Shown here piece after piece: positions 45,449-55,961 of a stretch of 64,000 nt of DNA. Position numbers and translations under genes: made by a program. The notes under the pieces were generated by a model that saw nothing but the letters and a program-made list of their open reading frames with translations, was not told where the DNA came from and did not search any database. The stretch lies in assembly GCF_937881195.1 (NCBI RefSeq), contig NZ_CALGFC010000039.1, forward strand, positions 1 through 64,000, written 5' to 3'. Positions within the stretch are counted from its first letter, which is position 1. Every line of letters starts with the position of its first letter. The DNA is from an uncultured Methanobrevibacter sp. GTDB lineage: Archaea; Methanobacteriota; Methanobacteria; Methanobacteriales; Methanobacteriaceae.

Positions 45449-46207
45449 TCATTCATCTACATATATACTTGCATTGTCATCAAAAGGATTTGTACGAATT
45501 GAAATAGAAAACATATAAGGATAGTGTAGTTTTAAATAGTACAAATAGTTAATCCATTCATAAACTAAGGTAGAATAAACCCGATTGATATCATTAGTAA
45601 GATGTTCATAATCACTTTCTATAAGTTCCACCTTAAGATCTCTTTTTTCAAGCTCTTCATCTAAATGAAATATAGCCAAAAGAAGGTTAGAAAATGTGTC
45701 TTTTTCCAGTAAATTTGGGTTTTCAAGTAGCCTTATTAAAAAACTTCTATTTCTAACCAATAATTCTTTTAATTCTATTAAAAAGATTTTACGTTCATTT
45801 GAATTTAAATTTAAATCAATTTCACAAGGTGTTTTCTTTAATTCATTTAAAAAATTGTTAAATTGATTATCTGACCAATTATTTATGCTTTTTAATAAGT
45901 TATTAACTTTATCATTTTTATTAGATATTTTAATAAATTTAGATAAAAATTCAGTCCCAAATTCTGAAAAAAAGACACTCATAATCATGTCAAGTTTTTC
46001 TAATATTGTTTCCTTTTCTTTTTTATTTATTATTCCTTCAACAACAAGAACAACTACAAGTACATCTAAAGGCATAAAAGCTAAATCAATCACTAAATAA
46101 AAAAGAACTTTTTCATGTTCATGTAAAGTAAAATATGCAAAACAATACATAATTATTGATGTTAATAATAGTATTATTCCTAATTTAATTTTCCAGTTTA
46201 TTTTCAA
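45449..46207 (-). CDS. two-helix membrane protein of unknown function
   Basis: A 252-residue protein not recognised. Two membrane helices lie close together near the N-terminus (about residues 8-28 and 36-58). A soluble domain of about 190 residues follows that is rich in Leu, Lys, Asn and Glu and probably all helical (NNLLKSINNWSDNQFNNFLN, LIELKELLVRNRSFLIRLLE). The in-frame TTG at 46225 lies before the AAGGAGG ribosome-binding site, so the TTG at 46207 is the start. A membrane-tethered helical effector or sensor is possible, but nothing identifies it. Confidence 0.75.
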   Translation of the reverse strand: MKINWKIKLGIILLLTSIIMYCFAYFTLHEHEKVLFYLVIDLAFMPLDVLVVVLVVEGIINKKEKETILEKLDMIMSVFFSEFGTEFLSKFIKISNKNDKVNNLLKSINNWSDNQFNNFLNELKKTPCEIDLNLNSNERKIFLIELKELLVRNRSFLIRLLENPNLLEKDTFSNLLLAIFHLDEELEKRDLKVELIESDYEHLTNDINRVYSTLVYEWINYLYYLKLHYPYMFSISIRTNPFDDNASIYVDE

Positions 46208-46436
46208 TTTGGTCCTCCTTATCAAATAATAATAGTAATAATAAAAAAAAACAACAAAAGAATACTACTAATATATATTACTAATTTATATTATTAATCT
46301 GTATTATTAATCTAAATATATGTATGATAAAAATTAACTGCATATAGTTCAATATATTGAAGCGAATGTTTTAATTATCTAATAATTTTAATCTTATAGC
46401 TATAAGAATTAATTTTAAATAATTTTAGGATAAATA

Positions 46437-47006
46437 TCAATTTGAAGTAATTTTAGAATATATAATGGCTATGGGATTTTCAGCTATCATCATAGTTCTA
46501 ATACCCACATCCCTACCTCTTGAAATATTTACTTCTATAATTTTAGGATTTAATCCTAATTTTTTCAATTTATTAATAGCAAGATATCTTGTTTCGATTA
46601 AAATCCCTGTGACTAATATTCTCCCATTTGGATTTAATTTTGATGATACCAATTCTAAAATTTTATCAATATCTCCACCACTTCCACCAATAACCACTAT
46701 ATCAAAATTTTCTATTGATTCAAGTGCTGAAACAGCATCATTTTGAATCAAATCAACATTATTAGCAACTCCATGTTTTTTAATATTTTTAGAAGTTAAT
46801 TCTATGGCTTTTGGATTTTTATCAATGGATATTACCTTTTTTGCTATTTTCCCAAATTCTGTTGTTACTCCACCTGTTCCACAACCAATATCCACAACTA
46901 TATCACTATTTGAAACTTCACTTTTACATAATAATAAACACCGAATTTCTTCTTTTGTTGGTCCTGGAACATCTTTAGAACTTATAAAATCATCATCTTT
47001 AATCAT
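46437..47006 (-). CDS. cbiT: cobalt-precorrin C15-methyltransferase (decarboxylating)
   Basis: Methylates C15 and decarboxylates the acetate side chain of cobalt-precorrin during anaerobic cobamide synthesis. The 189-residue SAM-dependent enzyme has DVPGPTKEEIRCLLLCK, VVDIGCGTGGVTTEF (motif I), VISIDKNP, VVIGGSGGDIDKIL and the terminal RGRDVGIRTMM. An upstream ATG at 47018 is in frame but forms part of the GGAG ribosome-binding site. The product needs cobalt supplied by the cbi transporter at 57.8-62.4 kb. Confidence 0.93.
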   Translation of the reverse strand: MIKDDDFISSKDVPGPTKEEIRCLLLCKSEVSNSDIVVDIGCGTGGVTTEFGKIAKKVISIDKNPKAIELTSKNIKKHGVANNVDLIQNDAVSALESIENFDIVVIGGSGGDIDKILELVSSKLNPNGRILVTGILIETRYLAINKLKKLGLNPKIIEVNISRGRDVGIRTMMIAENPIAIIYSKITSN

Positions 47007-47087
47007 GTTATTCTCCATTAATATATTAATAAAAATATTATACTAAACTTCTTTAGGGATAATTTTTTTAAGAATTTTAGAAAATAA

Positions 47088-47636
47088 TTATTCCCATCTC
47101 TTAAATAAATCATTATCGATATCTAGAGAATCTAGTATCTTACCAACAACAAAATTAACAATATCATCAACATTTTCAGGGTTATGATAAAAACCAGGCA
47201 TAGCTGGCAAAATTATTCCCCCTTCCCTACTTATCTCTAACATATTTTCAAGATGAATAGACCTAAGAGGTGTTTCACGAGGGACAATAATTGTTTTTCT
47301 TTTCTCTTTTAATGCAACATCAGCTACTCTAGTTATAGCATTATTTCCATATCCATTAGCTATTGCAGATAAAGTTTTCATTGAACAAGGAACAATTACA
47401 AGAGAATCAAATTTAAAAGAACCACTATTAATAGATGAAGTTAAATCATCTGATTCATAAAAATGATTAGCTAATTTTTTTATTTCATCAATTTTAATCC
47501 CTAATTCATAATCAAAAATTATCTGAGCAGGTTTACTAACCACAACCCCAGTTTCTATACCTAATTTTTTAAGTGCTTCAAGTAGTTTTAAGCTATAAAT
47601 AACACCACTTGCACCAGTAATTGCTATAACAATCAT
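47088..47636 (-). CDS. ubiX: flavin prenyltransferase
   Basis: Makes prenylated FMN, the cofactor of UbiD-type decarboxylases. The 182-residue flavoprotein has AITGASGVIYSLKLLEAL at the N-terminus, VVPCSMKTLSAIANGYGNNAITRVADVALKEKR in the middle (split active-site segment) and PRETPLRSIHLENM, APAMPGFYHNP-type ILPAMPGFYHNP. The length is usual. AGGT precedes the ATG. The partner UbiD is not in the window. Confidence 0.94.
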   Translation of the reverse strand: MIVIAITGASGVIYSLKLLEALKKLGIETGVVVSKPAQIIFDYELGIKIDEIKKLANHFYESDDLTSSINSGSFKFDSLVIVPCSMKTLSAIANGYGNNAITRVADVALKEKRKTIIVPRETPLRSIHLENMLEISREGGIILPAMPGFYHNPENVDDIVNFVVGKILDSLDIDNDLFKRWE

Positions 47637-47782
47637 TTTTATACCTACAGATATATTATATAAACAAATAACATGAGAAAATATAAATAAATCTACTTAT
47701 TATAATTTTAAAAATATTAATCTAATCACATAATAAATATTAGAAATATTAATCTAATAAAATAATAAGTATAAAAAATATT

Positions 47783-49030
47783 CTAATCAAATAATTTTGA
47801 TTGTTCAAAATGAACTTTATCAAACTTATTTTCCGCTCTTTTTGGAAGATCCAAATAATTATCTAATTTAAAGTTTTTAAATTTATATTTATCCTCTTTT
47901 GGGACATATAAACAAATGTCCGGATAGTTAAATCTTGCAGTTTGAAGTGCTTTAACAATACTAGAAATCTCATTAAGATGAAAAAGTTCATCTCCAAGTG
48001 CAACTTGAGTCTTCATTTCATCAAATCTAGGATATTCAGGAATATTTAAAATAATATAATCTTTATCAATCCCCATATCTTCACTAATCTCTTCTTCACA
48101 TTTGTAAAGAGCTTTTTTACTTATATTAAAAATCTCAGGAGGATTCTCAAATTCATTCAATCTTGTTGAACATACACTTTTAAGTAAATTTCTATTATCT
48201 AATCTAGTTATAATATTCTTAATAAAAGCATTATTATCTGATTCACTTTCATCTACATTCCTACATATACATAACATATCAGAGTCATCATATTTATATA
48301 TATCATCACTACTAATAATACCTTCTTTAAAAACCTTTTTTAGACATCTTCTAAACATTGCATTTACAATACGAGTCGTATGATGTTGATAAACACTTGG
48401 GTACATCTGATACCTAGCTACAAGGGCTTCTTCGGCAGCTTGAACACCTTTTATATCTAAAATAAGGTATTGTTTAAGTTTAAGATTTGCAATAATTCTA
48501 TCAACATCAATAACCCCATATGCTACTCCAGTATAATGAGAATCACGAATTAGATAATCCATTCGATCTACATCCAATTCACCAGAAATAATAGGTCCAA
48601 GAGCCCCCTTACCATTAATAATATCTATAACTTCTTTTGAATCAAATTCTTGAGATATTAGATCATTTAATGAAGTTTCTTCAATAACTTTAGCTGTTAA
48701 AACTTCGTGTTTAACATTTAAAACAGCTTCTGATACATGAGAAAATGGGCCATGACCTATATCATGAAGTAGTGCGGCAATTCTAACCAATTTTTTTTCA
48801 TATTCAGATAAATCAAGGTGAGCCGCTAATTTTGATCCTAAAAACATTGTCCCAATAGAATGTTCTAAACGTGAATGATTTGCACCAGGATATATTAAAG
48901 ATATAAATCCCAACTGTTTAATTCTCCTTAATCTTTGAATTTGAGGAGAATCAATCACTTCAACTTCAAATTCATTTAATGGAAGATTGCCATGAACACT
49001 ATCTCTGAGAAATTTAGTTGAATCAGACAT
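47783..49030 (-). CDS. HD-domain phosphohydrolase
   Basis: A 415-residue HD-superfamily protein of the dNTPase-like (SAMHD1/YdhJ) branch. It contains RLRRIKQLGFISLIYPGANHSRLEHSIG, the catalytic LLHDIGHGPFSHV (His-Asp at 89-90) and ELDVDRMDYLIRDSHYTGV with the distal Asp ligand. The C-terminal half is less conserved. A deoxynucleoside triphosphate triphosphohydrolase activity is plausible but unproven. The ribosome-binding site is weak (AAGTG). Confidence 0.88.
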   Translation of the reverse strand: MSDSTKFLRDSVHGNLPLNEFEVEVIDSPQIQRLRRIKQLGFISLIYPGANHSRLEHSIGTMFLGSKLAAHLDLSEYEKKLVRIAALLHDIGHGPFSHVSEAVLNVKHEVLTAKVIEETSLNDLISQEFDSKEVIDIINGKGALGPIISGELDVDRMDYLIRDSHYTGVAYGVIDVDRIIANLKLKQYLILDIKGVQAAEEALVARYQMYPSVYQHHTTRIVNAMFRRCLKKVFKEGIISSDDIYKYDDSDMLCICRNVDESESDNNAFIKNIITRLDNRNLLKSVCSTRLNEFENPPEIFNISKKALYKCEEEISEDMGIDKDYIILNIPEYPRFDEMKTQVALGDELFHLNEISSIVKALQTARFNYPDICLYVPKEDKYKFKNFKLDNYLDLPKRAENKFDKVHFEQSKLFD

Positions 49031-49318
49031 TATAACACTTCTTAAATTCTCTCAATAAAATTTTATTAAATTTTTAATATTATAACAAATCCATATAATT
49101 ATGGAGTAAAATAGACAATTAATAATAATTTTTAATAATAATATCTATGAAAATAAAATGTAATAAGTTTTTCTATAAAAATAAGAAAAATATATTAATA
49201 AATAAAAAATAATGAAATTAGAAATTATAAAAAAATGAAATAAAAAATGAAATAAAAAATAAAATAAAAAATTAAATAAAAAATTAAATAAAATAAAAAA
49301 ATATATAAAAGCCAAAAA

Positions 49319-50800
49319 TTACTCTAAAGTAGGATAATTAGGACTTTCATTTGTAATTAAAAGGTCATGAGGATGGCTTTCTTTTATACCACTAGAAGTA
49401 ATTCTAACAAATTTAGCTACTTCTTGCATTGTTTTAATGTCTTTAGCTCCACAATAACCCATAGATGCTTTAAGACCACCAACAAGTTGGAATACTACTT
49501 CATTAACAGTTCCTTTATATGGAACAGCACCTTCAACTCCCTCAGGAACAAGTTTTGAATGTTTCATTGGTCCTTTGATCTCTTGGAAATACCTATCAGC
49601 TCCACCACCAAAACCTCCTGTCATAGCACCCATTGAACCCATTCCACGATATTGTTTATATTTTCTTCCATTCATCACAACAACATCACCAGGAGATTCA
49701 TAAGTACCGGCAAGTAAATTTCCAAGCATTACTAAATCAGCTCCAGCACCTAAGGCTTTAGCTATATCTCCAGAATATCTTAATCCACCATCAGCAATTA
49801 CAGGAACACCATAATCACTTGCTACATCAGCAACTGATGAAATAGCAGTTAATTGAGGAACACCTACACCTGCAATAATCCTTGTTGTACACATTGACCC
49901 AGGACCAATTCCAACTTTTAAACCATCAACCCCTTGAGATATTAAATCTTCAGCAGCTTCAGGAGTAGCAATATTACCCATGATAAGGTCTGCGTCAATA
50001 TTCTCTTTCATTGTTTTTGCAAATTTAACTACATTCATATTATGAGCATGAGCACAATCCACTGCAAGAACATCTGCTCCCGCTTCATCAAGTGCCATTG
50101 CTCTTTCTAAATCAAAAGGCCCAGTAGCTGCAGCTACTAAAAATTTTCCATTTTTATCCCTAGCAGCATGAGGATACTTTTTATGATTTAAAATATCTCT
50201 AATAGTAACTATTCCTGCCAATTTACCATCCCTAATAACAGGAAGCCTTTCAACTTTGTTTTCATATGCTAATTCAAGGGCTTCAGATGGAGTAATAGGT
50301 TCTTCAATAGTCACAACATCAGAAGTCATTATTTCTTCAACTTTTTTATCAGCATTGTTATTCAAAAAAGGTTTAATATCTCTTTTACTAATAATACCGA
50401 TTAATTTTTCATCTTCAATGACCGGAAGACCACTAACTTCTTCTTCATCCATAATAGTTTTTACTGTTAAAATAGATGAGTTTGGAGTAATAGTAACAAC
50501 ATCTTTTATTGTTAAATCTCCAGACATTTTTACTTTTTTAACCTCCTTAACTTGCTGTTCTAATGTCATATTACGATGTATAACACCAAGTCCTCCTTCT
50601 TGAGCTAAAGCAATAGCCATGTCTGATTCTGTTACAGTATCCATAGCTGAACTAATAATTGGAATATTCAATTCAAAATTTTTAGATACTTTAGCCTTTG
50701 TATCAACATCTTTTGCTTCTGTATATGATGCATTTGGAACAAGTAAAAAGTCATCATATGTAAAACCTAGTTCAGCTTCTTTTAATTTCTTTGAATACAC
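49319..50800 (-). CDS. guaB: inosine-5'-monophosphate dehydrogenase
   Basis: NAD-dependent oxidation of IMP to XMP, the first step to GMP. About 493 residues. The TIM barrel is interrupted by two CBS domains (about 95-205). It includes FTYDDFLLVP, PIISSAMDTVTE, the catalytic Cys loop GIGPGSMCTTR, ADGGLRYSGDIAKALGAGAD and the flap YRGMGSMGAM. The start is uncertain: a GTG at 50809 is in frame, but AGGTG stands eight bases before the GTG at 50800, giving the usual beginning YSKKLKEAE. Confidence 0.96.
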   Translation of the reverse strand: MYSKKLKEAELGFTYDDFLLVPNASYTEAKDVDTKAKVSKNFELNIPIISSAMDTVTESDMAIALAQEGGLGVIHRNMTLEQQVKEVKKVKMSGDLTIKDVVTITPNSSILTVKTIMDEEEVSGLPVIEDEKLIGIISKRDIKPFLNNNADKKVEEIMTSDVVTIEEPITPSEALELAYENKVERLPVIRDGKLAGIVTIRDILNHKKYPHAARDKNGKFLVAAATGPFDLERAMALDEAGADVLAVDCAHAHNMNVVKFAKTMKENIDADLIMGNIATPEAAEDLISQGVDGLKVGIGPGSMCTTRIIAGVGVPQLTAISSVADVASDYGVPVIADGGLRYSGDIAKALGAGADLVMLGNLLAGTYESPGDVVVMNGRKYKQYRGMGSMGAMTGGFGGGADRYFQEIKGPMKHSKLVPEGVEGAVPYKGTVNEVVFQLVGGLKASMGYCGAKDIKTMQEVAKFVRITSSGIKESHPHDLLITNESPNYPTLE

Positions 50801-51028
50801 TTCCCTCACACCTATTTATAAATAAAAATTAATATAATTTTTAATAAAATAATATTTCATAATCTTTTAAACAAAATAATATAATTTCTTAAATGAAATA
50901 ATATAATTTCTTAAATGAAATAAATTATAAACATAATATTTGATAGATTTATAAAAATCAAGTATCAATTATTATTTAATCAAATAATTAATATTTAATC
51001 AAATAATAAAATTAATCAAATGACAAAA

Positions 51029-51745
51029 TTAATCAAATGATTTAACAAGATTTTTTAACTCAGCTACAGCAACTCTACTGATTTTACCAGTATTTCTGTC
51101 CCCACCAGTACATGCAGCTCCTCTAACACCAACAACATCACAACCAATATCATAAAGAGGTTTTAATTGTTCTTTTTTAACAGAACCTGCAAGTGCTGAT
51201 TTTAAACCATAGCTATGAGTTTCATTTACAAATTTTTCTAATTCGTTTATATCTAAATAATCAAATAAAGTTTTTCCATCTTTAACCGCAGTATCCAGCA
51301 TAGCTAAATCACTACCAGATTCTTTAGCTACTTTTGGAATATCCCATGGCGTAACTGCTCCAACTCTATGAGCATCAGCATAACCAGATGCAACAACAAC
51401 AGCATCAGGATTATTATCCTTAACAGTTTTAACAACATTGGTCATGACTTCTAGAGCTTCCTCATAGTTAGACGTACCATATAATCCTACTTTAATATAG
51501 TCTGCACCAGAAGTTAGAGCACCCATAGCTGCAAGAGATACTGTTCCAGGTTTATAAGGAACATCACCAAGAGTCGCACTAACTAACATATCATCAGGAG
51601 TCATTTCTCTAATTTCTCTAATAACCCATGGGAAATTAGCACCTAGAGATCCTTCTTTGGGATTTTTAACATCAACAATATCTGCACCGCCTTCTATAGA
51701 CTCAAGTGCTTCTTCATTGTTTATTGGGCTTATTAATAGAAGCAA
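51029..51745 (-). CDS. mfnB: (5-formylfuran-3-yl)methyl phosphate synthase
   Basis: Condenses two glyceraldehyde 3-phosphate molecules into the furan precursor of methanofuran. The 238-residue TIM barrel of the former DUF556/UPF0264 family has LLISPINNEEALESIEGGADIVDVKNPKEGSLGANFPW (in two conserved blocks), SATLGDVPYKPGT, GADYIKVGLYG and GVRGAACTGGDR. TTG start with GGAGG seven bases upstream. It is consistent with a methanogen. Confidence 0.95.
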   Translation of the reverse strand: MLLLISPINNEEALESIEGGADIVDVKNPKEGSLGANFPWVIREIREMTPDDMLVSATLGDVPYKPGTVSLAAMGALTSGADYIKVGLYGTSNYEEALEVMTNVVKTVKDNNPDAVVVASGYADAHRVGAVTPWDIPKVAKESGSDLAMLDTAVKDGKTLFDYLDINELEKFVNETHSYGLKSALAGSVKKEQLKPLYDIGCDVVGVRGAACTGGDRNTGKISRVAVAELKNLVKSFD

Positions 51746-52364
51746 TACATTTCCTCCATAAATTTACTTACTAAAATTTAATTACTAAATTAAAATAAAT
51801 ACTAAACTAAAATAAATACAAAGTTAAGATAAGTACTAAATTAAGATAAGTACTGAAATAAGATACATACTAATTTTACTACTTATTATATAGTTAATAT
51901 AAATATAATATTTAAATAATATTATTTTAAAAAATTTAAAAACATCAAATAAATAGTTAAACAAATTTAATTAATTTATATAATAAATCAGCATATTAAA
52001 TAACAAATAGATATATTAAGATACCAATAGAGATATTTAATATAATAAACAATTTATTAAAAATATTAAATAATTTTATTTAAAATATTAAATATTTAAA
52101 AATATCAAGCATTTTAAAAATATCAAGTATTTAAAAAACATCTAGTATTTAAAAAATATTAATTTACTTTATCTATTAAATCTATAATATAAAAACTTTT
52201 AGATTAAAAAAGTCAATAATATATTTTTACAAAAATTTTTTATTATAAAATAAATAACTTTTTATTCAAATTAATAATGTTTTTAGTTAAATTTTAAATA
52301 AAATAACTTTACATAAAAATCTAAATAGTTATGATTAATTTTTATAATCACTAATTAAATAATA
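51746..52364. other. 619-base gene-free gap with short direct repeats
   Basis: Near the mfnB start it has AAATTAAGATAAGTACT-type repeats (51770-51870, about five imperfect copies). At about 52085-52165 ATATCAAGYATTTWAAAAA recurs four times. No coding frame is supported. Confidence 0.5.
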
Positions 52365-52592
52365 TTAAATATTAAAAGATAAAAATTGAATATCATTTAA
52401 TGAGTACCATAAAAAGTTGTCTTGATCTGTTTTAATTTCAACAAAACCAGTTTTTGTATTAATATTAATATAATTTATAGGACTATCAACTGTTAAAAGC
52501 TCAAATTTATCTGATGTAAGAGTTTGCCCTACTTTAAATGTCAAAGAATCCTTTGAGTTTTTTGTTTGAATAATTAAAGTATCAACTTTCAT
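52365..52592 (-). CDS. small hypothetical protein
   Basis: A 75-residue protein that I do not recognise. The beta-rich sequence (VDTLIIQTKNSKDSLTFKVG, then INYININTKTGFVEIKT) suggests a small barrel or sandwich. No cysteines, no signal peptide. GGAAG stands before the ATG. It is isolated between two long A/T gaps, so its reality rests on the ribosome-binding site and ordinary codon use. Confidence 0.55.
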   Translation of the reverse strand: MKVDTLIIQTKNSKDSLTFKVGQTLTSDKFELLTVDSPINYININTKTGFVEIKTDQDNFLWYSLNDIQFLSFNI

Positions 52593-53065
52593 TTTAAATC
52601 TTCCATTGTATATTATAGATAATTATAATAAATTTATATATACTATATTTAATAATTTTGAATATTTAATTGTTTTTAATTTATAGGTTATAAACATTAA
52701 TATATTAATATCAATATAAAATAATAATTTTATTAAGTAATAATAAATATGAGTAAAATAATACTGGGTATAATAATACTATTAAATACAAAAAATATAT
52801 TTAAATATCTTCATTAGAATATCAATGCAATAATAATTTAAGATTCTATTATTAAATATTTAAATAATTAATTTATATATTACATATTATTATAATATTT
52901 TATATATATGTGTATTAAATACATGCGTATTAATTATATATGTATTAATTATATGGGTATAATAATTAAACTAAATTATATAAATTGAATTATACACATA
53001 AGAAAATATGTACCATATAATAAAAAAATAATAAAAAAGAAAAGATAACTAACTAAATAGAATAT
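52593..53065. other. 473-base gene-free gap
   Basis: A/T-rich. At 52905-52960 ATATGTGTATTAAATACATGCGTATTAATTATATATGTATTAATTATATGGGTAT-like sequence gives four imperfect copies of a TATTAATTATATRYG unit. No gene is supported. Confidence 0.45.
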
Positions 53066-54313
53066 TTAATATGGAGATCCCTTATTTTTAATATTTTCCT
53101 TAAATTTATCGTGTTTTTTTGGATATAATCCTTCTTTATGAGTTTCAGCACGAAGATTTTCAATAATTTCTGATGTTGAAATAGTAACTGGACAACTAAT
53201 TTTACAAAGCCCACATAATGTACATTTATAAAGACCTGATGAAACACTAGTTTCAGTATTCTGAATAAATTTACTCATAGCTACTCCTCGACCACCCAAA
53301 TAATTATTAAAACCAAAATCATTACCTATAGCATTATAAACCGGACAAGTTACAATACAACTACCACAGCCAATACAATAAAGACATTCACCAATTGATT
53401 TTATAGCTTCTGACCTTCCATTATCTAATATAATTACAAATACTTTTTCTGCACCATACATATTTTTAAGTAGCTTTTTTTCAATGTCAGCAGTTTTAGA
53501 AGGTCCAGAAACAATATTAATATAAGAAGTTACTTTACTTCCTGTCGCATATATAGTTTCAAGTTTAGCTATTGAAATAGCATCTTCAATAGTTCTAACA
53601 ATCTTTTCTATACCTACTACAACAATATGAGTCTTCATTAAAGATATAAGAGATATGTTTCCTTCATTATGAATAAATACCAAAGAACCATCTTCACTTG
53701 CCACTGCATTAGCACCACTTAATCCAATTTTAGCATCTGACAACCTAATTAAAATATCTTTTTTTACAGCATCCATAATGTCTTTTGGATTTGGAGGAAT
53801 ATCCTTACCCAATCCTTTACTTACAATATCTGAAATTGCTTCAACATTTAAATGAGATGCAGGACCTGTTGGATGTGCAGGTTTATTATCTTTACCTTTT
53901 AGTTGTAATATTCTATCTCCTAAATCTGTTTCAACAACATCCATGCCTTTTGATTTAAGAAAATTAGAAGCTGAGATTTCACCAAGAGTATTAGATTTAG
54001 ATTTTGCCACTACAATCGGATTACTATCATCAAAATTAATATTATCATTTTCATCAGATTCAGAAATTATAATATCCTGAATAAGTTTTCTAGCTTCTTC
54101 ATCATTACTTGCAAATGCATAATCAATATCATTCCTATCAAAAGATTTTTTAAGAGATTCAATTAATTCAGGATTATTATCAATGGAATCTTTTCTTATA
54201 TTGATTACTTTTTCCTGAAGATTTTTAACTTGAGGATCATTTAGGATACCTTTACGTTTATCATAAACAGTTTTAAATGAATTTCTCATAGCCTTCAATT
54301 CATTTTCATTCAT
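53066..54313 (-). CDS. LUD-domain iron-sulfur protein (LutB-like)
   Basis: A 415-residue protein. An N-terminal LUD domain (about 60-270, with DLGDRILQLKGKDNKPAHPTGPASHLN and GANAVASEDGSLVFIHNEGN) is followed by a ferredoxin-like part with two 4Fe-4S motifs: CLYCIGCGSCIVTCPVY and CTLCGLCKISCP. The layout matches LutB/LldF of lactate oxidation systems. It starts directly after the stop of the CCG-domain gene (no gap), with GAGGAG upstream, so the two form one unit. The electron donor in a methanogen is unknown. Confidence 0.88.
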   Translation of the reverse strand: MNENELKAMRNSFKTVYDKRKGILNDPQVKNLQEKVINIRKDSIDNNPELIESLKKSFDRNDIDYAFASNDEEARKLIQDIIISESDENDNINFDDSNPIVVAKSKSNTLGEISASNFLKSKGMDVVETDLGDRILQLKGKDNKPAHPTGPASHLNVEAISDIVSKGLGKDIPPNPKDIMDAVKKDILIRLSDAKIGLSGANAVASEDGSLVFIHNEGNISLISLMKTHIVVVGIEKIVRTIEDAISIAKLETIYATGSKVTSYINIVSGPSKTADIEKKLLKNMYGAEKVFVIILDNGRSEAIKSIGECLYCIGCGSCIVTCPVYNAIGNDFGFNNYLGGRGVAMSKFIQNTETSVSSGLYKCTLCGLCKISCPVTISTSEIIENLRAETHKEGLYPKKHDKFKENIKNKGSPY

Positions 54314-55066
54314 TTAATGATTCTCCTCATTATTTTCTAAAATTTCATCCAAATTGCCTTCAATACAAGCTAAAACAAATTCAGAAAGATCTAAAACTTT
54401 AAGTGATGAATTTTCATCCAAATTTATCTTACAAAAAGGACAAGAAGTTATTAAAATATTACATCCAGTTTTTTCTGCTTCTTCGGCCCTTTTAGATGCT
54501 ATTGAATTAGCTATTTCTGGAAATGCAGATTTTACTCCTCCACCAGAACCACAACATAATGAATTTTCACGAATATTTTCCATTTCAATAATATTTGAAA
54601 AATTTTTTATAACATCTCTAGGAGCATCAAATTCCCCAGCATGCCTACCTAAATGACAAGGATCATGATATGTGACTGAAATATTTTTATTTTTTAGTGA
54701 ATTTTTATCTAAAATATCATTTAAGGAATAATCATATTTAGAATCATTATTTATAATATCATTAAGTAACTGAGAAATATGAATAACATCTAAATCAGCA
54801 CCAATGAACTCTTTATAATCATTTTTTAAAGTTTTATAGCAACCAGCACAAGAAACTACAATTTTTTCATTTTTTAGTTTTGGTAGATTTTTTTTCATCT
54901 GTTTTCTAGCATCTTCCTCAAAACCAGTTCTAAGTAGAACAGAACCACAACATTCTTCATTATCTAAAGTTTTAAAATCTATATTAGCTAACTTTAAAAG
55001 TTTTTTTGTAGAATCAGAAATAGAATTTGCTCTTTCACGAGCAGTACATCCTCTAAAATATAACAT
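54314..55066 (-). CDS. CCG-domain iron-sulfur oxidoreductase (LutA/HdrB-like)
   Basis: A 250-residue protein with two cysteine-rich CCG domains: DNEECCGSVLLRTG and SCAGCYKTL in the first half; YHDPCHLGR, NSLCCGSGGG and TSCPFCK in the second. Such domains bind a noncubane 4Fe-4S cluster, as in HdrB, or serve LutA. The length is close to LutA. It is encoded immediately upstream of the LUD-domain gene. GGTGAA precedes the ATG. Confidence 0.88.
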   Translation of the reverse strand: MLYFRGCTARERANSISDSTKKLLKLANIDFKTLDNEECCGSVLLRTGFEEDARKQMKKNLPKLKNEKIVVSCAGCYKTLKNDYKEFIGADLDVIHISQLLNDIINNDSKYDYSLNDILDKNSLKNKNISVTYHDPCHLGRHAGEFDAPRDVIKNFSNIIEMENIRENSLCCGSGGGVKSAFPEIANSIASKRAEEAEKTGCNILITSCPFCKINLDENSSLKVLDLSEFVLACIEGNLDEILENNEENH

Positions 55067-55526
55067 TATACATTCACCATACTCTCAAAACATTAAAATA
55101 TCTAAAAAACAATTATAATACCCCTAATAACTAATGAGACATTATAAATAAATAGTATAAATTCTACTATGACAATCATGAATAAAAATTTAGTATAAAT
55201 ATAATTATAAATATAATTAATACAGGATATTAATTAAAATGATTATAATTAATTATTATTAATTATAAAATTATACAATTATATGTAAATTCATTAATAT
55301 TGTAAAAATAATTATAAAATCTATTAAAAATAGTAGAGAAATAGATTATTTAAAAATTTTATTATAATACATTATGTATTTTATTATTAATATCTTTTTC
55401 TATATAATGAATATAAAAATAAAAAATTATAAAAAATCAAATTTTTGAATATAATTATTATAAAAATTTAAAATTAAATTATAAAAATTGTAAAATAAAA
55501 CGAATTAGAATCAATATTATAAAATA
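55067..55526. other. 460-base gene-free gap upstream of the Fe-S pair
   Basis: A/T-rich with repeated TATAAATATAATTA. It must carry the promoter of the CCG/LUD transcript. No gene was seen. Confidence 0.4.
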
Positions 55527-55919
55527 TTAATTTTCATCTTTTTCATCATTTGATTCTAATTCATAATTTAATTCTTTATCAATTGAAATTTTTCTTACTA
55601 ATTCAGTTATATCTTGATCTAATTTTTCAAGTTTCATATAAACCCTAAATATTAAATAATAAGAACCAATAACACCAAAAATTATTATTAAATCTAAACC
55701 TCTACCAATACCAATAACACTAGCTATTTTAGTACTTGATTCAGGAACTATTGCAAATATGGCGAGTAAAATCCATAATAATACCCATAAAACAAAAGTA
55801 GTAACTGATGTTTTTTTCTTATGAAATCTATTAAAAACTAATAATATTGCTAAAATAGCTATAATTACAACTAATATCTGAAATAACTTTATATCTCCGA
55901 AAATTATTACACCTTCCAT
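55527..55919 (-). CDS. DUF2304 membrane protein
   Basis: A 130-residue protein with three membrane helices (about 8-28, 40-60 and 73-92), followed by a short coiled-coil-like, acidic cytosolic tail (MKLEKLDQDITELVRKI). This is the DUF2304 layout, a small protein usually encoded beside family 2 glycosyltransferases, as here (42 bases after one). It probably assists membrane glycan assembly; no activity is known. Confidence 0.85.
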   Translation of the reverse strand: MEGVIIFGDIKLFQILVVIIAILAILLVFNRFHKKKTSVTTFVLWVLLWILLAIFAIVPESSTKIASVIGIGRGLDLIIIFGVIGSYYLIFRVYMKLEKLDQDITELVRKISIDKELNYELESNDEKDEN

Positions 55920-55961
55920 TAAAATAACATATATAAAAAATTTAAATCAATTATTAAAAAA

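Noticed and set aside
53053..53247. A 64-codon minus-strand frame overlapping the LUD protein 3' end in another frame
   Set aside because: Out of frame with the iron-sulfur motifs of the real gene and without a ribosome-binding site.
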